A stretch of DNA of 64,000 nucleotides from DATCLS01 sp035296625 (GCA_035296625.1 DATHAO010000055.1:17214-81213), one strand, 5' to 3'; shown: positions 8,906 to 16,432, counted from the stretch's first letter. Made by a program: numbers and translations. Notes: generated by a model not told the origin, from the letters alone.

Positions 8906-9115
8906 ATGACCCGACAGAGTAAGTACGCGAACTGGCGCAAGTCGAGCCTGTCCAGCGGCGGCGACAACTGCGTCGAGGTTGCGTTCGCCGTCGACGGCAG
9001 CGTCGGCGTGCGGGATTCCAAGCAGCACGGCCTGGGGCCCGTCCTCGAGTTCACGCCCGGCGAGTGGCGGGCGTTCCTCGGTGGCGTCGCGGGCGGCGAG
9101 TTCGACCGTAACTAG
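8906..9115 (+). CDS. DUF397 domain small protein
   Basis: A 69-residue protein matching DUF397 over its length: ANWRKSSLSSGGDNCVEVAF (about residues 8-27), VGVRDSKQHG, and EFTPGEWRAFLGGV at the end. In Streptomyces these proteins are encoded next to DUF5753 regulators and bind or modulate them; toxin-like behaviour has been reported for one. The cognate regulator is presumably the 7684-8541 gene, 364 bp upstream. The ATG at 8906 is preceded by AGAGGA 11 bases upstream; a GTG at 8873 is in frame but would place the start inside the conserved leader hairpin. Confidence 0.9.
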   Translation: MTRQSKYANWRKSSLSSGGDNCVEVAFAVDGSVGVRDSKQHGLGPVLEFTPGEWRAFLGGVAGGEFDRN

Positions 9116-9202
9116 CAGCTGACCAGGGTCGACGCGAGGGTCGGAGCCTCTGCGCATTGCAGGGCCCGGCCCTCCGTGGCCCCTCGATCGGGCTCAAGGA
9201 AG

Positions 9203-9324
9203 TCCTTGCGGTCAGTGCCCGTACGGATAGATACTGAGCACAATCTACGAATCTGGACAGTACAGCGGCGCGATTTAATCGTGCCGCTGGTCAGTATCTA
9301 AGACTTCGCAAAAGGACCAGCACG
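9203..9324 (+). promoter_or_regulatory. Promoter-leader module B (upstream of the small-gene operon)
   Basis: Contains TCCTTGCGGT (9203-9212), CGTACG (9220-9225), TGAGCAC (9235-9241), TCTGG (9252-9256), a 12-bp hairpin CAGCGGCGCGAT-TTA-ATCGTGCCGCTG (9263-9289) with one G-T pair, GCTGGTCA (9286-9293) and AAGGA eight bases before the ATG at 9325. An extra perfect 10-bp inverted repeat, TAGATACTGA (9228-9237) and TCAGTATCTA (9291-9300), encloses the hairpin. Exactly 29 bases separate TCTGG from GCTGGTCA here, as in module A. Confidence 0.7.
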
Positions 9325-9483
9325 ATGTCCCTCGCGAGCGACACCGGGCCCGCCCCCCGGATGCGGCCCGCATCGGCAGCGCCCGCCGCCGGCATCATGC
9401 GGGCGTCGGGTCGCCGACATCCAGGGCCCCGCCCACACGCTCACGCCGTAGCCGTGGTCCTAGACGCGGAGCGTCGGCCGTGA
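9325..9483 (+). CDS. Small protein of unknown function, 52 residues
   Basis: Not recognised. The ATG at 9325 has an ideal Shine-Dalgarno (AAGGA at 9312-9316, eight-base spacing). The ORF ends in TGA at 9481-9483, overlapping the GTG start of the next gene in a GTGA tetranucleotide, which is the classic arrangement for translational coupling. The product is Ala/Pro/Arg/His-rich with two extra Met residues (MSLASDTGPAPRMRP at the start) and no visible domain. It could be a short functional peptide or a leader that feeds ribosomes into the next gene. It is preceded by a leader homologous to that of the DUF397 gene. Confidence 0.5.
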   Translation: MSLASDTGPAPRMRPASAAPAAGIMRASGRRHPGPRPHAHAVAVVLDAERRP

Positions 9484-9860
9484 GGCGCTTCCTGGCCGCC
9501 GCCGGCGTCGCCGCTGCGGCCTACGTGGCCGGCCGCCGCCACCAGCCGCCGGTCCCCGTCGCCGCCGGCCTGGGCTCCTTCGGCGAGCTCTCCGAGATCG
9601 ACCGGCGGCTGAGCGAGCTCGAGCGCACCGCCGACGCCGCGCACATCCCCGTGCCGGCCGCCGCCGTGCGTGCCGATCGGCTCGACAAGCCCTACACCGT
9701 GTTCCACTACGAGACGCTGGCCAACCAGGTCGCCCACGAGCGCCAGATCGCCGAGCTGCACGGCCGTCTGCGCGAGGTCGAGGGCGCCGAGCGCGGGGCA
9801 CGGGTCCTGCGGCTCGCCGATCGATCCGAGCGCATCGTCGGGGGCCGACGCCATGGGTGA
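9480..9860 (+). CDS. Small protein with N-terminal hydrophobic segment and C-terminal coiled coil, unknown function
   Basis: Not recognised. 126 residues from a GTG start that overlaps the preceding stop by four bases. Residues ~4-17 (FLAAAGVAAAAYVAG) form a short hydrophobic segment after two Arg, consistent with a weak signal anchor. Two amphipathic stretches follow: FGELSEIDRRLSELERTAD and, near the end, HERQIAELHGRLREVEGAE, both with heptad-like Leu/Ile spacing. A Tyr/Phe-rich segment, PYTVFHYETLANQVA, lies between them. The end overlaps the next gene by eight bases. The layout suggests a small membrane-associated coiled-coil protein acting with its neighbours. Confidence 0.6.
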   Translation: MRRFLAAAGVAAAAYVAGRRHQPPVPVAAGLGSFGELSEIDRRLSELERTADAAHIPVPAAAVRADRLDKPYTVFHYETLANQVAHERQIAELHGRLREVEGAERGARVLRLADRSERIVGGRRHG

Positions 9861-10050
9861 CGCGCTGCGCCGGGCGTGGCGCGGCCTCGTGCGGGCCCGC
9901 GACTGCGGTGCCTCGGGCTGGCGGCTGCGGGTGGGCGCCACCGACGGCAACGGCGGCGCGGTCTGCCCCCTGTGCAGCCGCCACGTGCGGACGCGGCTCG
10001 ACGCGGGCGCGCGGCACCGCGTCGAGGTGATCCCCACCCACGCCCCCTGA
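9853..10050 (+). CDS. Small putative zinc-binding protein, 65 residues, unknown function
   Basis: Starts at the ATG at 9853, inside the end of the upstream gene. It has a possible zinc site: C18, then the CPLC knuckle C38-x2-C41, then H44 (AVCPLCSRHV). The rest is basic (MGDALRRAWRGLVRARDC at the start). No family is recognised. It closes a three-gene coupled unit (9325-10050) and is followed at 10091 by the stop of the convergent TetR gene. Zinc binding is inferred only from residue spacing; nucleic-acid binding would fit the charge. Confidence 0.6.
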   Translation: MGDALRRAWRGLVRARDCGASGWRLRVGATDGNGGAVCPLCSRHVRTRLDAGARHRVEVIPTHAP

Positions 10051-10090
10051 CCGCGGCGAAGCCGGCGCGGGCGGGCTGGTGCGCGGGTGG

Positions 10091-10726
10091 TCAGGGCCCG
10101 GTCGGGGCGCTGGCCAGGGTCGGGACCCGGTCGAGGTCGAGGCCGGCGGCCAGCTGGTCGAACGCCTCCTCGATCACGTCGCCCAGGTCGCCGCGGTCCT
10201 CGCGGGCCTGCCAGGCCGTGATCGCCACCCGGGTGGCCCCGAGCGCGGCGCTGACCACGAGCCCCGGATAGGTGTCGAGGTCGGGGTCGAGCCGCGTACG
10301 CCGGGCGATCTCCTCGGCGAGGCCCCGCTCGACCTCGGCGAAGCGCGAGGCGTAACGGGCGGCGAGCGCGGGGTAGCGCTGCAGCAGCCCGTGGCGCACC
10401 CGCCAGTCGCCGGCGCTGGCCTCGAGGCCGTCGAGCACGCTGTGCACGGCCGCCAGCAGGGCATCGAGCGGAGGTTCGTCGGCCGGTCGGGTCAGAAGGC
10501 CGTGCAGCAGGTTCGAGGAGTGGGCGGGGCCCAGGCCGACGATGGCGTCGTCCTTGGAGGCGAAGTAGTTGAAGAACGTCCGGGGCGACACGCCCGCCGC
10601 CTCGGCGATGGCTTCGACGGTCACCCCTTCGGGGCCGTGCCGATCCGCCAGTCGCAGCGCGGCCGACGACAGCGCCCGCCGGGTTTCGGCCTTCTTCCGC
10701 TCTCGCAGCCCCTCGGCCATCCTCAC
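10091..10726 (-). CDS. TetR/AcrR family transcriptional regulator
   Basis: A 211-residue regulator. The N-terminal DNA-binding domain reads RKKAETRRALSSAALRLADR, then VTVEAIAEAAGVSPRTFFNY, followed by FASKDDAI; FNYFASKD is typical of the family. The C-terminal domain includes LDTYPGLVVSAALGATRVAI. The GTG at 10726 overlaps the upstream stop at 10723-10725 (GTGA); an ATG two codons later is an alternative. It is translationally coupled to the MFS fragment upstream, the normal order for a pump and its repressor, although here the pump gene is only a remnant. Confidence 0.88.
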   Translation of the reverse strand: MRMAEGLRERKKAETRRALSSAALRLADRHGPEGVTVEAIAEAAGVSPRTFFNYFASKDDAIVGLGPAHSSNLLHGLLTRPADEPPLDALLAAVHSVLDGLEASAGDWRVRHGLLQRYPALAARYASRFAEVERGLAEEIARRTRLDPDLDTYPGLVVSAALGATRVAITAWQAREDRGDLGDVIEEAFDQLAAGLDLDRVPTLASAPTGP

Positions 10727-11118
10727 CGTCCGGTGCTCGTGTGCCCCACGGAGACCCGCTCCGCCCCACTCCCGGCCCGGTTGTAGTCGATGGGGGCCCC
10801 ATCCGGGGAGGTGAGCCCGCGGCCGGCGTCGATGGCGGCGAGCGCGGCGGCGGTGAGGGCGGCGTCGACCGGCACCATGTCGGCCGACTCCAAGGCGCCG
10901 CTACGGGTCGATGCTCCGTCGCGCCGAGCCTGGCCCGATGCCGTGCGGAGCGGGACCTCCCGCACCAGCAGCGTGAGGAGGAAGCCGACGACGAGCACGG
11001 GCACGGCCACGCGGAAGACGCCGGTGATCGCCTCGGCGAACGCCTGGGCCAGTTCGGCCCGCTCGCCGGCCGGGAGCCGGCCGATGTCGGCGGGCGTCAT
11101 GTTCGTCGGCCCGGCCAT
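10723..11118 (-). pseudogene. C-terminal remnant of a DHA2-family MFS multidrug transporter
   Basis: The 131-residue frame carries the distinctive C-terminal end of 14-TM drug transporters of the EmrB/QacA group: MTPADIGRLPAGERAELAQA, then FAEAITGVFRVAVPVLVVGF, then LLTLLVREVPLRTAS. In full-length family members this segment follows ~450 residues containing 13 other membrane segments. None of that is present; upstream of 11118 no frame continues the homology. One transmembrane helix is left. The fragment keeps a tight GTGA overlap with its TetR repressor, so a 5' deletion of a pump-repressor operon is the simplest history. It could still be expressed as a small membrane protein. Confidence 0.7.
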
Positions 11119-11205
11119 CTGGCCACGCTACTGCCCAAACTTGCAGACGATGCAACTTTGTAGGGAGTGCATGTGTTCCCGGTCGGCGGTGGAGGATCGG
11201 ACGGG

Positions 11206-11457
11206 TCAGGCGCCGGGGTCCTCCCCGATCTCGCGCAGGCCGGCGGCCAGGGCGTCCCGCAGGCGGCGGGCGGTGGCCGGAGCCAGATGGGCGGTGAGGC
11301 CGGTGCCGTTGCGCCCGGCCTCCTCGACGTTCAGCTCGACCCGCAGGTCGGCGCAGCCCTCGCAGTCGTCGACCACGCTGACGGCCCATGCCGTGCGGGC
11401 CCGCTCGTCGTCTTCGTCGGGGTGGTCGTCCAGGCCGAAATCGATCGACTTCTTCAC
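11206..11457 (-). CDS. Small conserved-looking hypothetical protein
   Basis: 83 residues from a GTG at 11457 (a TTG at 11511 would add 18 residues that look like a weak signal peptide). The sequence is acidic at the start (KKSIDFGLDDHPDEDDERAR) and then alternates in a beta-like pattern: TAWAVSVVDDCEGCADLRVE, followed by LTAHLAPATARRLRDALAAG. The DCEGC pair of cysteines might bind metal. No family is recognised. It lies between the MFS remnant and the sensor kinase, on their strand, with no tight spacing to either. Confidence 0.5.
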   Translation of the reverse strand: MKKSIDFGLDDHPDEDDERARTAWAVSVVDDCEGCADLRVELNVEEAGRNGTGLTAHLAPATARRLRDALAAGLREIGEDPGA

Positions 11458-11544
11458 GCCCAGAGTCAAGCAGGCGGCGGCAGCCAGCAGGACGCTTCGC
11501 CGATGCTCCAACCCCGCTTGGGATCCCCCAAGCCCGATCGGGTG

Positions 11545-13287
11545 TCAGGCCGGCCGGCGCGATCGGTCGGACAGGGCCGACGGCGAGGGAGCCGGGTGGC
11601 CCTGGGCGAGCGCCGCTGCTGGCCGCGGGCGGGCGGGGTCCGCTCCGGCAGGCGGCGCCTGGCGGGGGAGCAGGACCCGGAACGTCGCACCGGCACCGGG
11701 CGCCGTGTCGACCTCCACCCGGCCGCCGTGCGCGGCGGTGATGGCGGCGACGATCGACAGCCCGAGCCCCGTGCCGCCCTGGGCCCGGCTGCGAGCGGCG
11801 TCGGTGCGGTAGAAACGCTCGAACACCCGCTCCGCCTGGTCCGGCGTCAGCCCCGGTCCCTCGTCGCGCACCTCGACGACCGCCACCTCGCCCAGGTCGG
11901 CGGCCAGCCCCCGGCCCACCCGCACCGTCACCGGCGTGCCGTCCGGCGTGTGGGTGAGCGCGTTGTCGACCAGGTTCGTGAGGACCTGGCGGAGGCGGGC
12001 CTCGTCGCCCGCCAAGGTGACGCCGACTCCGACCGAACCGGCGTCAGGGAAGCCCGGTTCCCGGGCCTGCGCGACGCCGGTTCGGTCCGCGACCTCGGTC
12101 GCTGCGGGCACGGCGCTGGTGGACGCGGCCGGCGTGTCGGTCGGGTCGACCACCAGGCGGATCGTGCGGTCGGGGGCGCGGGTGCGGGCCGCCTCGACGG
12201 CGTCGGCCGCCACGACCACGAGGTCCACTGGGCCGTGGGCCAGCGGTCGCTGCTGGTCGAGGCGGGCCAGCTGCAGCAGATCGTCGACGAGCAGGCCCAT
12301 GCGGGTGGCCTCCGCCTCGACGCGGGCGAGCAAGCGGCTGACGTCGACCGCGTCGGTCACGGCCCCCTGGCGGTGCAGCTCGGCGAAACCCCGGATCGAG
12401 GTGAGCGGCGTGCGCAGCTCGTGGCTAGCGTCGGCCACGAAGCGCCGCATCTTCTCCTCGGAGCGCCGCGCCGCCGTCTCCGAGATCTCCCGCGCCCGGA
12501 ACGCGGTCTCGATCTGCTCGAGCATGGCGTTCAGCGCCCGTCCGAGGCGGCCGACCTCGGTTCCCTCATCCTGGTCGGCGATGCGGCGGGACAGGTCGCC
12601 CGCGGCGATGGCGGCCGCCGTCTCCTCGATCTCGGTGAGCGGGCGCATCGCTGTCCGCACCAGGGTGTACGAGGCGAGGGCGAGGCCAGCGAGCACGATG
12701 GCACCGACCACCAGGTCGATGTGGAGCAGGTTGCCGACCGTGGCGTCCACCTCGTCGAGGCTCGTGGCGACGAGCAGTGTCGCCCGCCGACCCTCGAGGG
12801 GGGTCGCGAGCACCCGCCACGACGGCCCCCCGCCCGCCGAGTCGACGGTGAAGGGTTCGTCGGCCCGGGCGGCGGCCTGCAGCAGGTCGAGGGCCGGGAG
12901 GTCGGGCGCGCCCTCGTCGCCCCGGAGCGGCGCATTGAACGTGACGATCCGCGCTCCCTCGGCGTCCTGCACGACGGCCTGGAAGTCGCTGGGCAGGATC
13001 TGGTCGCCGGTGCCCTCCTGGCCGGGCAGGCTCGGCTCGCCGGTGAGCCGGCTGGTCGCCGCCCGGAGCTGGTCGTCGGCCCGGTCGACGAGGTAGCCGC
13101 GGAGCAGGCGCACACCGAAGACGCCCGTGAGCGCCAGGCCGAGCGCGGTGAGCGCCAGCAGTGCCGAGATGAGGCGCAGCCAGAGGGGCGACTGCCGTCG
13201 CCGGGCGCGGTGGGCCTCGCCGGACCCGGCCGCCCGGGCCGCGGTCATCGGCACGGAACCGGCGCCGGGGGCGGCGGCCTGGCTCAC
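11545..13287 (-). CDS. Sensor histidine kinase (two-component system)
   Basis: A 580-residue membrane kinase. The first transmembrane helix spans ~36-58, followed by an extracytoplasmic sensor region (~60-185), a second helix (~187-209) and a HAMP domain (~210-262). The HisKA H-box ASHELRTPLTSIRGF places the phosphorylated His at about H289. HATPase motifs are LTNLVDNALTHTPDG (N box), VRDEGPGL (G1), FERFYR (F) and GGTGLGLSIV (G2). About 30 Ala/Pro/Thr-rich residues (~385-418) are inserted before the N box. The GTG at 13287 overlaps the response-regulator stop (GTGA), so the pair is coupled. The divergent HtrA-type protease suggests an envelope-stress role comparable to MprAB/PepD; that comparison is inference. 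Confidence 0.93.
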   Translation of the reverse strand: MSQAAAPGAGSVPMTAARAAGSGEAHRARRRQSPLWLRLISALLALTALGLALTGVFGVRLLRGYLVDRADDQLRAATSRLTGEPSLPGQEGTGDQILPSDFQAVVQDAEGARIVTFNAPLRGDEGAPDLPALDLLQAAARADEPFTVDSAGGGPSWRVLATPLEGRRATLLVATSLDEVDATVGNLLHIDLVVGAIVLAGLALASYTLVRTAMRPLTEIEETAAAIAAGDLSRRIADQDEGTEVGRLGRALNAMLEQIETAFRAREISETAARRSEEKMRRFVADASHELRTPLTSIRGFAELHRQGAVTDAVDVSRLLARVEAEATRMGLLVDDLLQLARLDQQRPLAHGPVDLVVVAADAVEAARTRAPDRTIRLVVDPTDTPAASTSAVPAATEVADRTGVAQAREPGFPDAGSVGVGVTLAGDEARLRQVLTNLVDNALTHTPDGTPVTVRVGRGLAADLGEVAVVEVRDEGPGLTPDQAERVFERFYRTDAARSRAQGGTGLGLSIVAAITAAHGGRVEVDTAPGAGATFRVLLPRQAPPAGADPARPRPAAALAQGHPAPSPSALSDRSRRPA

Positions 13288-14048
13288 GGGGCGCCGCGGG
13301 GCGCCCGAAGCACGTAGCCGACCCCGCGCACCGTGTGGATCAGCGGCACCACGCCGCCGCCGTCGAGCTTCCGGCGCAGGTAGGAGATGTACGACTCGAC
13401 GATGTTGGCGTCGCCGTCGAAGTCGTAGCTCCACACGTGGTCGAGGATCTGCGCCTTGGACAGGACGCGCCCGGCGTTGACCATCAGGTAGCGCAGCAGG
13501 TTGAACTCGGTCGGCGAGAGCGTGACCTCGCGCCCGGCGCGGAACACCTCGTGGCTGTCCTCGTCGAGCTCGAGGTCGGCGACGGTGAGGTGGGGCGGGG
13601 CCCCGCCGGTGACGGCGCCGGTGCGGCGCAGGATCGCCCGGATGCGGGCGATCACCTCCTCGAGGCTGAACGGCTTGGTGACGTAGTCGTCGCCACCGAG
13701 CGTCAAGCCGGTCACCTTGTCCTCGTTGGCGTCGCGGGCGGTGAGGAACAGCACCGGCAGCGGTCGGTTGGCCGCCTGCAGGCGCCGCAGCACGACGAAG
13801 CCGTCGATGTCGGGCAGCATCACGTCGAGCACCACAAGGTCCGGGTGGACGCGCTCGACAGTCTTCACCGCGTCGGTTCCGGTCAGAGCTGTCGCCACCG
13901 CGAAGCCGGCGAACCGCAGGCTGGCCGCCAGCAGCTCGACGATGTTGGGCTCGTCGTCGACCACGAGCAGGCGGGCCTCCGGCGTGCCGCCGTTCGTCGG
14001 GGGCAAGATGTCGGTCACGGTGGTCCCGGTGGGGTCATGCTGATCCAC
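13284..14048 (-). CDS. OmpR/PhoB-family response regulator
   Basis: 254 residues. Receiver domain ~25-140: acidic pocket DDE at 31-33, phosphoacceptor D75 in LVVLDVMLPD, and K125 in YVTKPFS. C-terminal winged helix (~155-250) with ELDEDSHEVFRAGREVTLSP, TEFNLLRYLMVNAGRVLSKA and the recognition segment NIVESYISYLRRKLDG, ending HTVRGVGYVLR. It overlaps the sensor kinase by four bases and is divergent from the HtrA-type gene across a 156-bp gap, where it probably acts. Its ATG at 14048 is followed by ~24 unconserved residues. Confidence 0.94.
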   Translation of the reverse strand: MDQHDPTGTTVTDILPPTNGGTPEARLLVVDDEPNIVELLAASLRFAGFAVATALTGTDAVKTVERVHPDLVVLDVMLPDIDGFVVLRRLQAANRPLPVLFLTARDANEDKVTGLTLGGDDYVTKPFSLEEVIARIRAILRRTGAVTGGAPPHLTVADLELDEDSHEVFRAGREVTLSPTEFNLLRYLMVNAGRVLSKAQILDHVWSYDFDGDANIVESYISYLRRKLDGGGVVPLIHTVRGVGYVLRAPRGAP

Positions 14049-14204
14049 GACGGTACTGCTGCGTTGGCGGGCCCATGGGGTCCAGCCTGCGCCGTAGGGC
14101 TGTGCACGGGCTGGGCACGACCTGGGAGGACCCTGGGAGCGACGTCCAGGATATTCACAGGTGCCGCCCAGTTCCCCCGCAGGCTATGGGGTCAGTGTGC
14201 AGCC

Positions 14205-15836
14205 ATGGCCGAAGAGCTGAGCACCACCGGGACCGGCACGGGTCCCCAGTCACCGTCGCAACCGGTGACCCATGGCGAGCCCGCCGCCCCTCGCGAGTCC
14301 GCCCCGTCGCACCCCGCCGTCCCGCCGTCAGGCGGGGGGATGTCGCCCGGCCGCCCCACGTCGCCGCCGTCGCTCCCGCCCGTGCCGTCCGCCCCGCCCG
14401 CCGCCGGGACGGGCGGCCCGATGGCTCCGGGCGGGGCCACGCCCGTCGGCGCGCCGAGCGGCTTCGGCGCGCCCGACGCTCCAGGTGGGTTCGGCACTCC
14501 CGGTGGGCCCGGCGCCTCCGGTGGTCCCACTGGTCGCAGCGGCCCCGGTGCCCAGGGTTCCGGCGGCCCGGCGGGCCCTGGCCCCGGCCACGCTGGTCCG
14601 GGCGTCCCTGGCTCCGGCGTCCCTGGTTCCGGCGCCGTCGGCCCCGGGGCTCCCGGCCATGGCGCCGCACCACCTGCACCCCCGGCCCCGGACGCCGCCC
14701 CCGGGCGCCCCACACCCTCCGGCCGGGGCCGCCGGGCCGCGGCCGCGGCCGGGGTGCTCGCCCTCGTGCTGGGCGCCGGCACCGGCGGCGCCCTGATCGC
14801 CCTGGCGATCGACGACGATCCCGAGCCCCCCGCCGCCACCAGCCTGAACGCCGCAGCGACCGCCCGCGAGGCCGGTTCCTCCGGCGACAGCGAGCCCGAC
14901 GAGCCCCTGTCCCAGGTGGCTGACACCGTCCTGCCGAGCGTCGTGTCGATCACCATCGACACGGACCGGGGCGAGGCCCAGGGCTCGGGCGTCGTGATCA
15001 GCGACGACGGCATGATCCTCACGAACAACCATGTGGCCGCCGAGGCCGCGGGCGACGGCGCGGACATGTCCGTGGCCTTCTCCGATGGCCAGACAGCGGA
15101 CGCCGACGTCGTCGGTACCGACCCCGCCAGCGACCTGGCCGTCATCCAGGCGCAGGACGTCAGCGACCTGACGCCCGCCACGCTCGGGAGCAGCGACGAC
15201 CTCCACGTCGGTGACACGGTCCTCGCCATCGGGAGCCCGCTCGGGCTCGACGGCTCGGTGACCTCCGGCATCGTCAGCGCCCTCAACCGGGCGATCACCC
15301 TGGGCGGCGCCCAGCAGTCGCCGTTCGGCTCGTCAGACTCGCCGACGGCGGTCATCGACGCCATCCAGACCGATGCCGCCATCAACCCCGGCAACTCGGG
15401 CGGCGCCCTCATCAACGCCCGGGGCGAGGTCATCGGCATCAACACCGCCATCGCGTCCACCGCAGGAGGCACGACGGGCCAGTCAGGCAACATCGGCGTC
15501 GGCTTCGCCATCCCCATCGACGAAGCCCGGTCGATCGCCCAGCAGCTCATCGACGACGGCGTGGCCACCCACGCCTTCCTGGGCGTGCAGATCGCCGACG
15601 CCGACTCGAGCGGCGCCCTGATCGGGAACCTCGAGTCCGAGAGCCCGGCTCGCGAGGCCGGCCTCGAGGAGGGCGACATCGTGACCGCCGTCGACGGCGA
15701 CGCCGTCAGCGACGCCACCGACCTCACCGCCGCCATCCGGGGCCACGCCCCGGGCGACAAGGTCGAGCTCACCTACACCCGGGACGGCGACGAGAACACC
15801 GCTCAGGTCACGCTCGGCACGCTCCCCGCCGACTGA
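14205..15836 (+). CDS. HtrA/DegP-type membrane-anchored serine protease with PDZ domain
   Basis: 543 residues. A Pro/Gly-rich cytoplasmic region (~1-175) with GPGxPG-like repeats leads into one transmembrane helix (~178-202). The trypsin-like domain has the full triad: H276 in ILTNNHVAAEA, D310 in DPASDLAVIQ and S398 in NPGNSGGALIN. A PDZ domain (~445-540) follows, with HAFLGVQIADADSSGAL and VTAVDGDAV. The topology matches actinobacterial PepD/HtrA proteins, which degrade or refold damaged envelope proteins outside the membrane. The ATG at 14205 is chosen because the frame upstream is divergent-promoter sequence. It is probably controlled by the adjacent two-component system. Confidence 0.93.
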   Translation: MAEELSTTGTGTGPQSPSQPVTHGEPAAPRESAPSHPAVPPSGGGMSPGRPTSPPSLPPVPSAPPAAGTGGPMAPGGATPVGAPSGFGAPDAPGGFGTPGGPGASGGPTGRSGPGAQGSGGPAGPGPGHAGPGVPGSGVPGSGAVGPGAPGHGAAPPAPPAPDAAPGRPTPSGRGRRAAAAAGVLALVLGAGTGGALIALAIDDDPEPPAATSLNAAATAREAGSSGDSEPDEPLSQVADTVLPSVVSITIDTDRGEAQGSGVVISDDGMILTNNHVAAEAAGDGADMSVAFSDGQTADADVVGTDPASDLAVIQAQDVSDLTPATLGSSDDLHVGDTVLAIGSPLGLDGSVTSGIVSALNRAITLGGAQQSPFGSSDSPTAVIDAIQTDAAINPGNSGGALINARGEVIGINTAIASTAGGTTGQSGNIGVGFAIPIDEARSIAQQLIDDGVATHAFLGVQIADADSSGALIGNLESESPAREAGLEEGDIVTAVDGDAVSDATDLTAAIRGHAPGDKVELTYTRDGDENTAQVTLGTLPAD

Positions 15837-15851
15837 ACATCCTTCCCCCAC

Positions 15852-15896
15852 CCCGTCCCCCCGGCCACCGGCTCCCCTCGGTGACCGGGGGACGGG
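15852..15896 (+). terminator. Hairpin terminator downstream of the HtrA-type gene
   Basis: CCCCCGGCCACCG (15858-15870) pairs with CGGTGACCGGGGG (15879-15891) around an eight-base loop with one mismatch. Outer bases CCCGTC and ACGGG extend the stem with a bulge. It starts 16 bases after the stop codon. There is no T-run, common for GC-rich actinobacteria. Confidence 0.6.
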
Positions 15897-16090
15897 CGCG
15901 TCACGGGACGGGCGTCGCCGTCCTGGTCGACATCGAGCGGCAAGGCCGTGCCCGTGGCGGTGTGGATGCGCATGGCGAGCGGGCCGACGCGGCGTCGGAG
16001 CCGGGCGATGACGCCGTCGGCGCCCGGACGTCGGACGGCATCCGGTCCGCCGGGTCCTCAGGGACGGGTGTCGTCGTCAGACCTCGTCCC

Positions 16091-16432
16091 TCAGATGGCG
16101 TCGTCGCCGACCTCGCCCGTGCGGATCCGCATGAGCCGGTCGAGGCCCAGCGCCCAGAGCTTGCCGTCCCCGATCTTGCCGGTCCTGCCGGCGTCGGCGA
16201 TCGCCTGGATGACGTCGTCGACGTCGGCGTCACGGACGACGACCTCGACCCGCAGCTTCGGGACGAACTCGACGACGTACTCCGAGCCCCGGAACGTCTC
16301 CGTCTTGCCGCCCTGGCGGCCGTAGCCCTGGGCCTCGCTGACCGTGAGGCCGACGACGCCGGCCTTGCGCACGGCCTCCTTCACGTCGTCGAGGCGCTGG
16401 GGTTTGATGATGGCGGTCACCAGGTAGGCCAT
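16091..16432 (-). CDS. P-II nitrogen regulatory protein (GlnB/GlnK type)
   Basis: 113 residues, the normal P-II length. It starts MAYLVTAIIKPQRLDDVKEA. The T-loop reads YGRQGGKTETFRGSEYVVEF, with Y52 at the position of the uridylylated or adenylylated tyrosine of other P-II proteins. The nucleotide-binding B-loop signature is TGKIGDGKLW, and the C-terminal signature is IRTGEVGDDAI. P-II binds ATP/ADP and 2-oxoglutarate and controls nitrogen assimilation and ammonium transport. The ATG at 16432 follows GAGGAGAAG, a strong ribosome-binding site. In most actinobacteria it is in an amtB-glnK-glnD operon; here no ammonium transporter or GlnD gene is adjacent. Confidence 0.95.
   Translation of the reverse strand: MAYLVTAIIKPQRLDDVKEAVRKAGVVGLTVSEAQGYGRQGGKTETFRGSEYVVEFVPKLRVEVVVRDADVDDVIQAIADAGRTGKIGDGKLWALGLDRLMRIRTGEVGDDAI

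Noticed and set aside
11167..13317. Long plus-strand open frame opposite the sensor kinase
   Set aside because: It is the antisense shadow of a kinase with all expected motifs; the translation is Gly/Arg/Val-rich without a recognisable domain.
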